This document shows, piece by piece, positions 17,453-28,232 of a DNA stretch of 59,153 nt. The stretch's first letter is position 1. Each line of letters starts with the position of its first letter. Source of the stretch: Streptococcus caballi DSM 19004 (GTDB lineage Bacteria; Bacillota; Bacilli; Lactobacillales; Streptococcaceae); NCBI RefSeq assembly GCF_000379985.1, contig NZ_KB904064.1, positions 1-59,153 of the forward strand, written 5' to 3'. The translations under genes and the position numbers were made by a program. The notes beneath the pieces are model-generated. The model searched no databases and was not told the DNA's origin. It saw only the letters and a list, made by a program, of their open reading frames with translations.

Positions 17453-17536
17453 TTGCATACAACTAACTTTATTTTAACAAAAAATCAGCTAAATTCCACC
17501 AAACAAGTTGCATACAAATAAAAAATCGCTTACAAT
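17453..17536 (+). promoter_or_regulatory. treP promoter with two TreR operators and a cre-like site
   Basis: Identical operator-like sites TTGCATACAA lie at 17453-17462 and 17508-17517, 55 bp apart, about five helical turns, which would suit looping. The second forms the -35 TTGCAT (17508-17513); the -10 is TACAAT (17531-17536) after 17 bp. Between them 17520-17534 matches the cre consensus at 13 of 15 positions, so both substrate induction by TreR and glucose repression by CcpA are plausible. Confidence 0.7.
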
Positions 17537-17574
17537 AGACTTGTAAATGAAGCTAGCTGATTTTTAATGAATAA

Positions 17575-19617
<2,043 letters not shown>

Positions 19618-19624
19618 TAAAGTC

Positions 19625-19656
19625 ATCAAGTCCAGTTCACCGTTGCTGGACTTGAT
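19625..19656 (+). other. strong intercistronic hairpin between treP and treC
   Basis: Perfect 11-bp stem ATCAAGTCCAG (19625-19635) / CTGGACTTGAT (19646-19656) with a 10-nt loop and no T run after it. It is too weakly tailed for a terminator, so an mRNA-stabilising or processing hairpin that lets treP and treC be expressed at different levels is more likely. Confidence 0.7.
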
Positions 19657-19745
19657 ACATTTAGGACAGTAAGCAGAAAGTGTGTCAATAAATGGCTCTG
19701 CTGACGAGCTTGATGAGTTCATAATACAGAAAAAAGGAGACAAAA

Positions 19746-21377
19746 ATGGCAATCGATAAACGTAAAGTTATTTACCAAATCTATCCAAAATCATATAAAG
19801 ACACAACAGGTAATGGTGTTGGTGACCTTCGAGGTATCATTGAGAAATTGCCTTATCTTGAAGAATTGGGTATTGATATGATTTGGCTCAATCCATTTTA
19901 TCCAAGTCCGCAACGTGATAATGGTTATGATGTGTCTGACTACACTGCTGTTAATCCAGATTTCGGAACGATGTCTGATTTTGAGGAAATGATAGCAGTT
20001 GGTCGTAAGCACAATATTGATTTTATGCTGGATATGGTGTTAAACCATTGCTCAACAGAACATGAGTGGTTTCAAAAGGCTCTTGCTGGGGACAAATATT
20101 ATCAAGACTTCTTCATTCTGCGTGACGAACCGACAGATTGGGTTTCGAAATTTGGTGGTAATGCTTGGGCACCATTTGGTGATACGGGAAAATACTATCT
20201 TCATCTTTTTGATGTTACTCAAGCAGACCTCAATTGGCGCAATCCTCATGTCCGTGAAGAACTATTTAAAGTTATCAATTTCTGGAAAGATAAGGGGGTT
20301 AAGGGCTTCCGCTTTGATGTGATTAACTTAATTGGTAAGGATGAAGTCTTGAAAGATTGCTCGATTAATGATGGTAAACCTGCCTATACAGATCGTCCGA
20401 TTACTCACGAATATCTTAAGATGATGAATAAGGCGACATTTGGAAAAGAAGAAGGCTTTATGACGGTTGGGGAGATGTCTGCCACAACGATTGAAAACTG
20501 TATTCTCTACACTGCTCCTGAGCGTGAGGAGTTGTCTATGGCTTTTAACTTCCATCACTTGAAAGTTGACTACAAAGATGGACAAAAGTGGACGCTCCAA
20601 TCTTTCGATTTTGAAGAGTTGAAAAAACTCTTCCATACTTGGGGAGAAGGTATGAGTGAGGGCAACGGCTGGTCAGCCCTCTTCTGGAACAATCATGATC
20701 AACCACGTGCCCTTAATCGTTTTGTGGATATAAAAAACTTCCGCAATGAAGGGGCAACCATGCTAGCTGCCAGCATTCATTTGTCACGTGGTACGCCTTA
20801 TATTTATATGGGGGAAGAGATTGGGATGGTTGATCCAGATTATGATTCCATGGCAGACTACGTGGATGTTGAGTCCATCAATGCTTATCAAGAAATGATA
20901 GCTGCTGGAAAGTCAGAAACCGAAGCCTTTAGTATTATCAAGGCTAAGTCACGTGATAATGCACGGACCCCTATGCAATGGGATGCTAGCCAAAATGCGG
21001 GTTTTACGACTGGAAGACCTTGGCTAAAAGCTGGCAAATCTTATCCAGACATCAATGTAGCTAAGGAGAAAAGTGGTCCAATCTTCACCTTCTATCAAGA
21101 GTTGATTAGACTTCGAAAGGAGATGCCCTTGATTGCTCAAGGTGACTACAAGGCCGCTTACAAAGATAATGATAAAGTCTACGCCTTTGAGCGTCAACTT
21201 GGTGACGAGAAGCTCCTTGTCCTAAACAACTTCTTTGCTGAAGAAGTAACCCTTGACCTAGCTGATTATGCTTCAGGTCAAGTTCTGATTAGCAACTATA
21301 AAGACACTGTTTTAGTAGATCAGATCACCCTCAAACCTTATCAAACCCTTGCTATTTTAAAAAATAAAGAGAACTAA
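19746..21377 (+). CDS. treC: Alpha,alpha-phosphotrehalase (trehalose-6-phosphate hydrolase)
   Basis: 543 residues, GH13 family. It splits trehalose-6-phosphate into glucose and glucose-6-phosphate. The GH13 regions are visible in order: DMVLNHCS (region I), GFRFDVIN (region II, nucleophile Asp), VGEMSATT (region III, acid/base Glu) and NNHDQPR (region IV). Start at 19746 follows AAAAAAGGAGAC. It is the last gene of the tre operon, 128 bp after treP across the hairpin, and is followed by a terminator. Oligo-1,6-glucosidase is a related activity, but the neighbours settle the assignment. Confidence 0.94.
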   Translation: MAIDKRKVIYQIYPKSYKDTTGNGVGDLRGIIEKLPYLEELGIDMIWLNPFYPSPQRDNGYDVSDYTAVNPDFGTMSDFEEMIAVGRKHNIDFMLDMVLNHCSTEHEWFQKALAGDKYYQDFFILRDEPTDWVSKFGGNAWAPFGDTGKYYLHLFDVTQADLNWRNPHVREELFKVINFWKDKGVKGFRFDVINLIGKDEVLKDCSINDGKPAYTDRPITHEYLKMMNKATFGKEEGFMTVGEMSATTIENCILYTAPEREELSMAFNFHHLKVDYKDGQKWTLQSFDFEELKKLFHTWGEGMSEGNGWSALFWNNHDQPRALNRFVDIKNFRNEGATMLAASIHLSRGTPYIYMGEEIGMVDPDYDSMADYVDVESINAYQEMIAAGKSETEAFSIIKAKSRDNARTPMQWDASQNAGFTTGRPWLKAGKSYPDINVAKEKSGPIFTFYQELIRLRKEMPLIAQGDYKAAYKDNDKVYAFERQLGDEKLLVLNNFFAEEVTLDLADYASGQVLISNYKDTVLVDQITLKPYQTLAILKNKEN

Positions 21378-21393
21378 ATACATTAAAATACCC

Positions 21394-21446
21394 AAAAAAG
21401 GCTTGAAACCTATGGTTACTATCAAGTAGGTTTTAAGCCTTTTTGT
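21394..21446 (+). terminator. terminator of the tre operon
   Basis: Long stem: AAAAAAGGCTTGAAACCTA on one side pairs with TAGGTTTTAAGCCTTTTT on the other around a 13-nt loop, followed by Ts. Strong and symmetrical enough to act from both sides. Confidence 0.85.
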
Positions 21447-21523
21447 ATTAATGATTGTGCAAGCTAGTTGGATAATGATTGGAGGCTAGCTATAAGTGGG
21501 CTTTCATGCTTTTGGATCTGCTA

Positions 21524-21532
21524 TGCTATAAT
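21524..21532 (+). promoter_or_regulatory. orphan extended -10 promoter
   Basis: TGCTATAAT is a good extended -10 element in the 234-bp spacer after treC, but no plus-strand gene follows; the next frame, ATG 21577, encodes only MTNIKVWRYF before a stop. It may be the front of a gene that has been lost, or drive an antisense transcript into the glycosylase gene. Confidence 0.4.
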
Positions 21533-21611
21533 CTGTTACATCGTATGAAAATCAGCCTAAAAGACTATAACTTATTATGACTAATATAAAAGTGTGGAGA
21601 TATTTTTAGCT

Positions 21612-22232
21612 TCATTGAGAATGAAAAAGGGGATCATTAGTAATGATTCTTTTAGGAGTTAGGTAGGTTTTACCGTAGGTGACAATCAAGGCGTGGAACT
21701 CTTGAAATAGCTGGACATCTTGCGGCAACTGAGCCACCACATAGTCTTGAATGAGATTGTAAGTGGTCATCTGGGGATATCCGCATCTGGATAAGAGACG
21801 TTTAAGGTAACTATCAACAATAAAAACGGGCCGCTCAAAGCAGTAAAGCAGGATACAATCGCAGGTTTCGGGACCAATACCGCTGATTGATAGTAATTCT
21901 CGTCGTAATTCTTCTGTCGTTTTCATTTTCAATTGCTTTTTATCATAGTTATAAGTTTGGAACCATAGCAGGAGATTGCGGATAGTTTGAGATTTACGTG
22001 TAAAAAATCCAGCTGGACGAATTTTTTCTATTAGTTCGTCTGATGATAAGTTTAAGATAGCGGCTCCATTAAAGGATTCAAAATTTTTCAGGGCTTTTTC
22101 TACGTTAACCCAGCTGGTGTTCTGAACCAATATAGCTCCAATCATCATTTCAAGATCAGAATCTGCAGGCCACCAATGTTGCGGGCCGTAAGTCTGATAA
22201 AGTTTTTCGTAGATAATATCAAGCTTAATCAT
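21612..22232 (-). CDS. HhH-GPD DNA glycosylase, MagIII-like, without Fe-S cluster
   Basis: 206 residues. The helix-hairpin-helix-GPD fold of base-excision glycosylases is seen: QNTSWVNVEKAL near 37, the hairpin SISGIGPETCDCIL near 118-131 and the catalytic Asp in FIVDSYLKRLL near 142. The lysine that gives endonuclease III its lyase activity is replaced (GPETC where EndoIII has GRKTA), and the four-Cys C-terminal Fe-S loop is missing. This fits a monofunctional glycosylase such as the 3-methyladenine enzyme MagIII. The damage substrate is not known. It lies 32 bp after the oxidoreductase on the same strand. Confidence 0.8.
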   Translation of the reverse strand: MIKLDIIYEKLYQTYGPQHWWPADSDLEMMIGAILVQNTSWVNVEKALKNFESFNGAAILNLSSDELIEKIRPAGFFTRKSQTIRNLLLWFQTYNYDKKQLKMKTTEELRRELLSISGIGPETCDCILLYCFERPVFIVDSYLKRLLSRCGYPQMTTYNLIQDYVVAQLPQDVQLFQEFHALIVTYGKTYLTPKRIITNDPLFHSQ

Positions 22233-22264
22233 ATTTCTTCATAGCTTTTCATCAGTGGATACAG

Positions 22265-23248
22265 TTATTCTTCTTCTGGATAGACTAGTCCCCAGTCTTT
22301 TCTGAGTTTGGTCATGATAGCCATCACATCTTGGCTATAAGCAAGGTGCATCTCATTTTCGATACCAGCGACAGCTTTTTCCATATCTTGGACCTCATAG
22401 GAGAGGGCTTGGCCAGTGCTTCCTGCTTCAATGATGTCTTGGTGGCCATCCTCTGTATAGGTGATGATGGCTTTTTGACCACGAGGGTATTCATAAAGTT
22501 CAATATAGCCTTTATCGTAGGCAATAGTACCGCGTTTCGGTTGTTTAGCGTGTAAGGTAAGGGCAATAGTAGCCATTTCTCCTTTGGGATTACTTAATAA
22601 AATTCCCACCTGTTCATCAACCCCAGTTGGTGCTAACTTTACTTGAGAGCTGATTTGATCAGGCGTTTCAGACATAAACCAGCGAACAAAAGATAGGGCA
22701 TAAACCCCAATGTCAAGGAGGGCTCCACCAGCTAGATTTCTATTAAAGAAACGATTGGTCATGTCGTAATCTTTATAGCTTCCAAAGTTCATTTGGATCA
22801 TTTTTAGATCACCTAAGGCCTGTGATTGGACCAGTTCGCGGAGACGGCGGTAAATAGGCATATGGAAAATAGTCATCGCTTCAGCAAGAATGACTTGGTT
22901 TTCTTCGGCAAGCGCGATAGCCTCTTCCAGTTCCTCTGAATTGAGCGTGATAGACTTTTCGCAAAAGACGTGCTTTCCTGCTGACAAGGCCTTTCTTAGA
23001 TAGTTAATATGGGTATTATGAGGGGTTGAGATGTAGATAATATCTACCTCAGGATCTTCAAATACCTCATCAATGGTTTGATAAACTTTTTGAATGCCAT
23101 ATTTTTGAGCGAACGCTAGACCTTTATCATAGGTACGGTTAGCAACGGAGTAGAGGTTGCCGCCTAGTGACTGCAAAGCTTGAGCTAATTCATTAGCAAT
23201 GACCCCAGTTCCTAGGGTAGCCCATTTGTATTGAACTAAATTTTCCAT
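22265..23248 (-). CDS. Gfo/Idh/MocA-family oxidoreductase
   Basis: 327 residues. An N-terminal Rossmann fold (LGTGVIANELAQAL near 13-26) binds NAD(P); STPHNTHI (near 75) and the EKSIT motif (near 96-100) are typical of the family, with a C-terminal alpha/beta domain after about residue 125. These enzymes oxidise or reduce sugars, inositols or related compounds; the substrate cannot be told here. The start at 23248 has AAGGAGAAT upstream on the minus strand. Divergent from pepO. Confidence 0.85.
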   Translation of the reverse strand: MENLVQYKWATLGTGVIANELAQALQSLGGNLYSVANRTYDKGLAFAQKYGIQKVYQTIDEVFEDPEVDIIYISTPHNTHINYLRKALSAGKHVFCEKSITLNSEELEEAIALAEENQVILAEAMTIFHMPIYRRLRELVQSQALGDLKMIQMNFGSYKDYDMTNRFFNRNLAGGALLDIGVYALSFVRWFMSETPDQISSQVKLAPTGVDEQVGILLSNPKGEMATIALTLHAKQPKRGTIAYDKGYIELYEYPRGQKAIITYTEDGHQDIIEAGSTGQALSYEVQDMEKAVAGIENEMHLAYSQDVMAIMTKLRKDWGLVYPEEE

Positions 23249-23358
23249 TCTATTCTCCTTATGAAAGTGCTGTCATTATTATATCAAAAATAAAAAATTG
23301 TTTCGAATAAATAAAAACGATAGGAAATAGTCTCAAAAAAGCAATTCTAATATTTTTT

Positions 23359-23367
23359 TGTTACAAT
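23359..23367 (+). promoter_or_regulatory. extended -10 promoter of pepO
   Basis: TGTTACAAT (TG at 23359-23360, TACAAT at 23362-23367) lies 26 bp before the pepO start. No clear -35. Confidence 0.55.
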
Positions 23368-23393
23368 GAAAAAAGACAACAAAAAGGAGTAAA

Positions 23394-25292
23394 ATGATGA
23401 CACGATATCAAGATGATTTTTACGATGCGGTTAATGGGGAATGGGCTAAGACAGCTGTTATTCCTGATGATAAGCCGCGTACAGGTGGTTTTTCAGATCT
23501 CGCTGATGAGATTGAGGATTTGATGCTAAAGACGACTGACCAGTGGTTGGCTGGTGAGAATGTACCCCAAGATGCGGTGCTGCAAAACTTTATCAAATTT
23601 CACAAAATGATAGCTGACTACGACAAGCGTGAGACTGTCGGTGTAGAACCGGTGCTGCCTTTGATTGAGGAGTACAGGGGCTTGTCTTCTTTTGCGGAAT
23701 TTGCTACGCGTATTGCTGACTATGAATTGGCTGGTAAACCAAACGCTATGCCCTTTGGTGTCTCACCAGACTTCATGAATGCTCAACTCAACGTCCTCTG
23801 GGCTGAGGCACCAAGCATCATTTTGCCAGATACAACTTATTACGCTGACGATAATGAAAAAGGCAAGGAGCTGCTTAGCCTCTGGCGTGCTCAAGAAGAA
23901 AAACTTCTAGCAAAATTTGGCTTTACTGAAGCTGATATCAAAGATATCTTAGACAAGGTTATTGCCCTAGATGCTAAGTTGGCCAAGGTTGTCCTATCCC
24001 GTGAAGAAGGTTCTGAATATGTCAAACTTTACCATCCATACGACTGGGCTGATTTCACAAAATTAGCGCCAGAGTTGCCTCTGAATGCTATCTTTGAAAG
24101 AATTTTAGGGCAGATTCCTGACAAGGTCATCGTTCCTGAAGAACGTTTTTGGACAGATTTTGCAGCTGAATACTACTCTGAAGACAATTGGGACTTGCTC
24201 AAGGCTGATTTGCTTTTGTCAGCGGTAACTTCTTGGAATGCTTACTTGACGGATGATATTCGTATCTTGTCAGGCGAATATGGTCGTGCGCTGTCAGGTA
24301 CACCGCAGGCTATGGACAAGAAGAAAGCAGCCTTCTATCTAGCGCAAGGACCTTACAGCCAAGCCTTGGGGCTCTGGTATGCAGGCCAAAAATTCTCGCC
24401 CGAAGCTAAAGCTGATGTGGAGTACAAGGTTGCGACCATGATTGATGTCTATAAATCTCGCTTGACGAGTGCTGATTGGTTAGCGTCAGCCACTCGTGAA
24501 AAAGCTATTATCAAACTTAATAGCATCACACCGCACATCGGCTATCCAGAGAAATTGCCAGAAACTTATGCTAAGAAAATCATTGACGAGAAGCTTTCTT
24601 TGATTGAAAATGCACAACGGTTATCAGAAATTTCTATTGCTTACAGTTGGAGCAAGTGGAACCAGCCTGTTGACCGCAGCGAGTGGCACATGCCAGCCCA
24701 CATGGTCAATGCCTACTATGATCCACAGCAAAACCAAATTGTCTTTCCAGCGGCTATTCTGCAAGCGCCATTTTACAGCTTGGAGCAAAGTTCATCAGCT
24801 AACTACGGTGGCATCGGTGCAGTAATTGCTCACGAAATTTCTCATGCCTTTGATACTAACGGAGCATCCTTTGATGAAAATGGTAGTCTCAACAATTGGT
24901 GGACTGAGGAAGACTATGCCGCCTTCCAAACACGCACAGACAAGATTGTTGACCAGTTTGACGGCTTGGATTCTTACGGTGCTAAGGTCAATGGTAAGCT
25001 CACCGTTTCTGAAAACGTGGCAGATTTGGGTGGTGTGGCCTGTGCGCTGGAAGCTGCCAAGAAAGAAGATGATTTCTCTGCGCGTGACTTTTTCATCAAC
25101 TTTGCGACTATTTGGCGTATGAAGGCTCGTCAGGAATTCATGCAGATGATGGCAAGTGTTGATGTTCACGCACCTGGCAAGCTCCGCACCAATGTCACCT
25201 TGACCAACTTTGATGAATTCCACCAAGAATTTAACATCAAAGATGGGGACCCAATGTGGCGTGCGCCGGAAGATCGTGTTATCATTTGGTGA
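23394..25292 (+). CDS. pepO: M13-family metalloendopeptidase PepO
   Basis: 632 residues, the usual length of streptococcal PepO. The zinc site HEISH starts at His480, followed by the third ligand region SENVADLGG (near 540) that marks M13 (neprilysin-like) peptidases. There is no signal peptide, in keeping with PepO being found in the cytoplasm and also on the surface of streptococci without a classical export signal. It degrades oligopeptides; in pathogens it also binds plasminogen and C1q. The first two codons are both ATG (23394, 23397), after AAAAAGGAG. Single gene with its own promoter and terminator. Confidence 0.94.
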   Translation: MMTRYQDDFYDAVNGEWAKTAVIPDDKPRTGGFSDLADEIEDLMLKTTDQWLAGENVPQDAVLQNFIKFHKMIADYDKRETVGVEPVLPLIEEYRGLSSFAEFATRIADYELAGKPNAMPFGVSPDFMNAQLNVLWAEAPSIILPDTTYYADDNEKGKELLSLWRAQEEKLLAKFGFTEADIKDILDKVIALDAKLAKVVLSREEGSEYVKLYHPYDWADFTKLAPELPLNAIFERILGQIPDKVIVPEERFWTDFAAEYYSEDNWDLLKADLLLSAVTSWNAYLTDDIRILSGEYGRALSGTPQAMDKKKAAFYLAQGPYSQALGLWYAGQKFSPEAKADVEYKVATMIDVYKSRLTSADWLASATREKAIIKLNSITPHIGYPEKLPETYAKKIIDEKLSLIENAQRLSEISIAYSWSKWNQPVDRSEWHMPAHMVNAYYDPQQNQIVFPAAILQAPFYSLEQSSSANYGGIGAVIAHEISHAFDTNGASFDENGSLNNWWTEEDYAAFQTRTDKIVDQFDGLDSYGAKVNGKLTVSENVADLGGVACALEAAKKEDDFSARDFFINFATIWRMKARQEFMQMMASVDVHAPGKLRTNVTLTNFDEFHQEFNIKDGDPMWRAPEDRVIIW

Positions 25293-25319
25293 TCTTTGTT
25301 AAGTAAAATACGTTAAGAG

Positions 25320-25350
25320 ATAAAGAGAGTAGACGCTCTGCTCTCTTTTT
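25320..25350 (+). terminator. terminator of pepO
   Basis: Stem AAAGAGAG (25322-25329) / CTCTCTTT (25341-25348), extended inward by AGA / TCT across a T-G pair, followed by Ts. Confidence 0.8.
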
Positions 25351-25545
25351 GCTGCTCTCCACATATTTTTTTAAAATCAAAATTTCCTGTTTTGAACCTA
25401 ATTATTGATAAATCCTTGAAAGAACATTTTGACATTTAGTGAGTGTTGCCATAGGATAGTATCAGAATAACCTTTTATCTGACAAGTTTTTTGCTCTGAC
25501 TTGTGCTATATTCTAATTAATAAAACAATAAAGGGCGGTAAAGCT

Positions 25546-26385
25546 ATGCGCAAGATTATTTTTTTGGATGTAGATGGCACGCTGGTCAATTATGATAATA
25601 TTTTGCCAGAGTCTGCTAAGAAAGCAGTGCAGGAAGCACGCAAAATGGGACACTTAGTCTATGTTTGCACAGGACGCAGTAAGGCTGAAATGCCAGCCTT
25701 TATCTGGGATGTTGGCTTCGATGGTATGATTGGTGGTAATGGCTCTTATGTCGAACACGACAATCAAGTTATTATGCACCAGCTTATCCCGCTTGATGTT
25801 GAAAAGCGTGTAGTGGACTGGCTACATGAGCGCGGCTTGGAATTTTACTTGGAAAGTAATAACGGGCTTTTTGCTAGCAAAAACTTTAAAGAAGCTGCCC
25901 GTCCAGTCATACGACTTTATGCCAAAGGTAAAGGGGCGCCAGAAGAAGTGATAGAGACTATGGAGGCAGAAGATGCTCTGCATGGCTTGTTTTATGGGGG
26001 GAACTTTACCGGGATGACCTAAATAAAATCAGTTTTATTCTTAATTCGCTGGAAGATTATGAAGCGTCTAAGGAAGCTTTCCCAGAGCTCAAGGCAGGTA
26101 CTTGGGGTGGCATTGGTGAAAGAGCTCTCTTTGGCGACTTGGGAGTTAAGGATATTACCAAAGCACATGCCATTGATGTGCTCTTAGGGCACATCGGAGC
26201 TGATAAAGAGGACACTATAGCCTTTGGCGATGCCAAGGTCGACATTCCTATGCTGGAATACTGCCAAGTTGGGGGTGGCTATGGGAAATGGTGGTCCAGA
26301 AATCCTAGCTATGGCTGATATGGTGACAAGTGATGTAGACCAAGATGGTCTATATAATACTTTTAAAAAATTACACTTAATTTAA
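25546..26385 (+). pseudogene. Cof-type HAD phosphatase, broken by two frameshifts
   Basis: The gene starts at ATG 25546 (MRKIIFLDVDGTLVNYDN; HAD motif I DVDGT). The frame closes at 26022, but the true continuation is found in another frame (LYRDDLNKISFILNSLEDYE) through IAFGDAKVDIPMLEY (motif IV), then shifts again and ends NTFKKLHLI at 26385. The first shift is at a run of six Gs (25996-26001), where one more G would restore the frame; the second is at five Gs (26271-26275), where one fewer would. Without the lesions it would be a full sugar-phosphate phosphatase of about 280 residues. Decay or base-calling error in G runs are both possible; the neighbouring gene is broken too. Confidence 0.85.
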
Positions 26386-26400
26386 AGGGTTAGTGGTAGA

Positions 26401-26438
26401 AAAAGAGAGGACAGCCTGGACGGCAGCCCCTCTTTTTG
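26401..26438 (+). terminator. terminator after the HAD pseudogene
   Basis: Stem AAAAAGAG (26401-26408) / CTCTTTTT (26431-26438), with further pairing inside (AGG / CCC) and a T-rich end. Confidence 0.7.
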
Positions 26439-26555
26439 GTAAACTAACTTGTATTTATACTCCATGAAAATCAAAATGTTAAGCTACTGTAGCTGAATAT
26501 GGGTGGAAAACTCATTGTTTATTTGGGTTTTCTTAGAGCTTAAAAAGGAGACTAG

Positions 26556-27859
26556 ATGAAAGCAGGTATTGATTTGACCAAGGGACCAGTTTCAAAGGTC
26601 ATTGCTCTTTTTGCTCTGCCCATAATGATTTAAATATCTTCCAGCAGCTCTACAATACGGCAGATATGGTGATTGTCGGCTTTGCTTTGGGTGTGGGGAA
26701 ATGGGATGAGTATCGTCATTGCTAGGTACTATGGTGCTAAAAAACATGATATGATTAAAAAGTCAGTAGCGTCTACCTTGATTATCGGCGTCGGAATGAG
26801 TCTCTTAGTCATGATGATTGGGGATTTTGGTCTTTCTCCTCTCTTGCATCTGCTAGGAACACCAGCCAATATTATTGAGCAGTCCTATGCTTATATGCCT
26901 ATTATCATGAATTGTGTGGCGGTGACCTTTGCCTATAATTTCGGAGCGGGCCTGTTGCGAGCTATTGGTGACAGCTTGATGGCACTCTATGTTTTAGTCT
27001 TTGCCTCGGTGCTTAATATCGGATTGGATATTCTCTTTATCACCCAGTTTCGCATGGGGGTAGCAGGAGCAGCTGTTGCGACTATTACGGCACAATTTTT
27101 ATCAGCTCTGCTATGTTTCTTATATATTTTCAAAAAATGCCTCGTCCTGATACCAGAGCGCAGGCATTTCAAGGTGGATAAGGCACTCTACATGGATCTT
27201 TTGGGGCAGGGGCTGTCTATGGGATGCATGTCCTCCATCGTTTCGCTTGGCACAGTCATCTTGCAGACGGTCATCAACCATCTAGGCATCCTCATGATTG
27301 CTGCTCAGACCACGGCACGTCGTATTCAGGCCTTCTTCATCATGCCGTTGACCGCAACTGCAGCGGGAGTTGCCACCTTTACGTCCCAAAATTTTGGGGC
27401 AAGGAAGTTTCACCGTATTCATGAGGGAGTCCGAAAGGCATCCTACCTAGCTATTGCTTGGAGTATGATTGCTATGGTCACTCTCTATCTCTTGGGACCT
27501 TTGCTGACGCAAGCTATTTCAGGTTCTGATAACTCAGTGCTCCTGACTGCCAGTACTACCTATCTCAACTGGAATACCCTTTTTACCCTATTCTAGGTAT
27601 TCTCTTCATCCTTCGTAATAATTTTCAGGGCCTAGGTAGTAAAGTGACACCGCTGATTTCCAGTATCATTGAGCTAGTTGGAAAAAATCTGTTTGTTATT
27701 TTTCTCATTCCGTATATGGGCTATTTTGGCGTCATTATCTGCGAACCAGTTATCTGGCTCTTCATGACTAGCCAACTCTACTATTCTTATCGCCACCATC
27801 CCATTATCAAACGGGAGATTAACTATGAGAAGGAAGGCAAAACTAATATGACAATTTAA
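26556..27859 (+). pseudogene. MATE-family multidrug efflux transporter, broken
   Basis: After AAAAAGGAG the ATG at 26556 begins MKAGIDLTKGPVSKVIALFA, the usual start of this family. A one-base loss near 26628 (ATGATTTAAATATC, where a C is missing in TTCAAATATC) gives a stop. The frame SNIFQQLYNTADMVIVGFALG then joins directly to VGNGMSIVIARYYG, although these segments are normally some 20 or more residues apart, so an internal deletion is likely. One extra A near 26699 shifts the frame again. A long good frame follows to 27596, then a lost T near 27583 moves the rest (YPILGILFILRNNFQGLG ...) to a third frame, ending at 27859. Intact relatives have about 440-450 residues and 12 helices. Non-functional as read. 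Confidence 0.85.
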
Positions 27860-28232
27860 AAAGCTGAGTTGAACTAATATGAATCAAAAAAGTAAAGACG
27901 CTAATGGCACTACATCTTATTGGTAGGTCTTGCTTTTTGTCTGTAAAACAAAAACTCAGGCCCTACTAGACAGTAAGATCTGAGTTCGGAGATTTATGAA
28001 AAGTTTTAGGATGTTTACAGTATAGTTCGTCCACCTTAAAGAAAGCTAAAATGAGCTAACTTGTTCAGGAAAAACTTGTTGACAGATCAAATTTTGTTAA
28101 AATGGGTAGTTCCTTTTACTGGTTTTAGGATGAAAGGAAATGTAATCAGGCAAATGATTAAATGGAAAACAGAAAAGTGATTGATAATATGATAATATAT
28201 ATATTGGCATTTCAAAAAATGAGGTAATAAAA
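27860..28232 (+). other. 373-bp spacer with promoter of the following gene
   Basis: Contains a short frame MNQKSKDANGTTSYW (27879-27926) of no clear meaning, an inverted repeat AACTCAG / CTGAGTT (27953-27986) that would be a terminator on the minus strand, and a promoter-like pair TTGTTG (28076-28081) and TAAAAT (28098-28103) 16 bp apart. About 130 nt of leader then precede the gene at 28233. Confidence 0.4.

Noticed and set aside
24795..25226. 143-codon minus-strand frame inside pepO
   Set aside because: It overlaps the HExxH region of a well-conserved gene and has no family features; a shadow frame.
26455..26535. Segment TACTCCATGAAAATCAAAAT resembling an intergenic repeat of pneumococcus and relatives
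   Set aside because: Only the first 15-20 bases resemble it and the inverted partner is missing, so it cannot be supported as a repeat copy.
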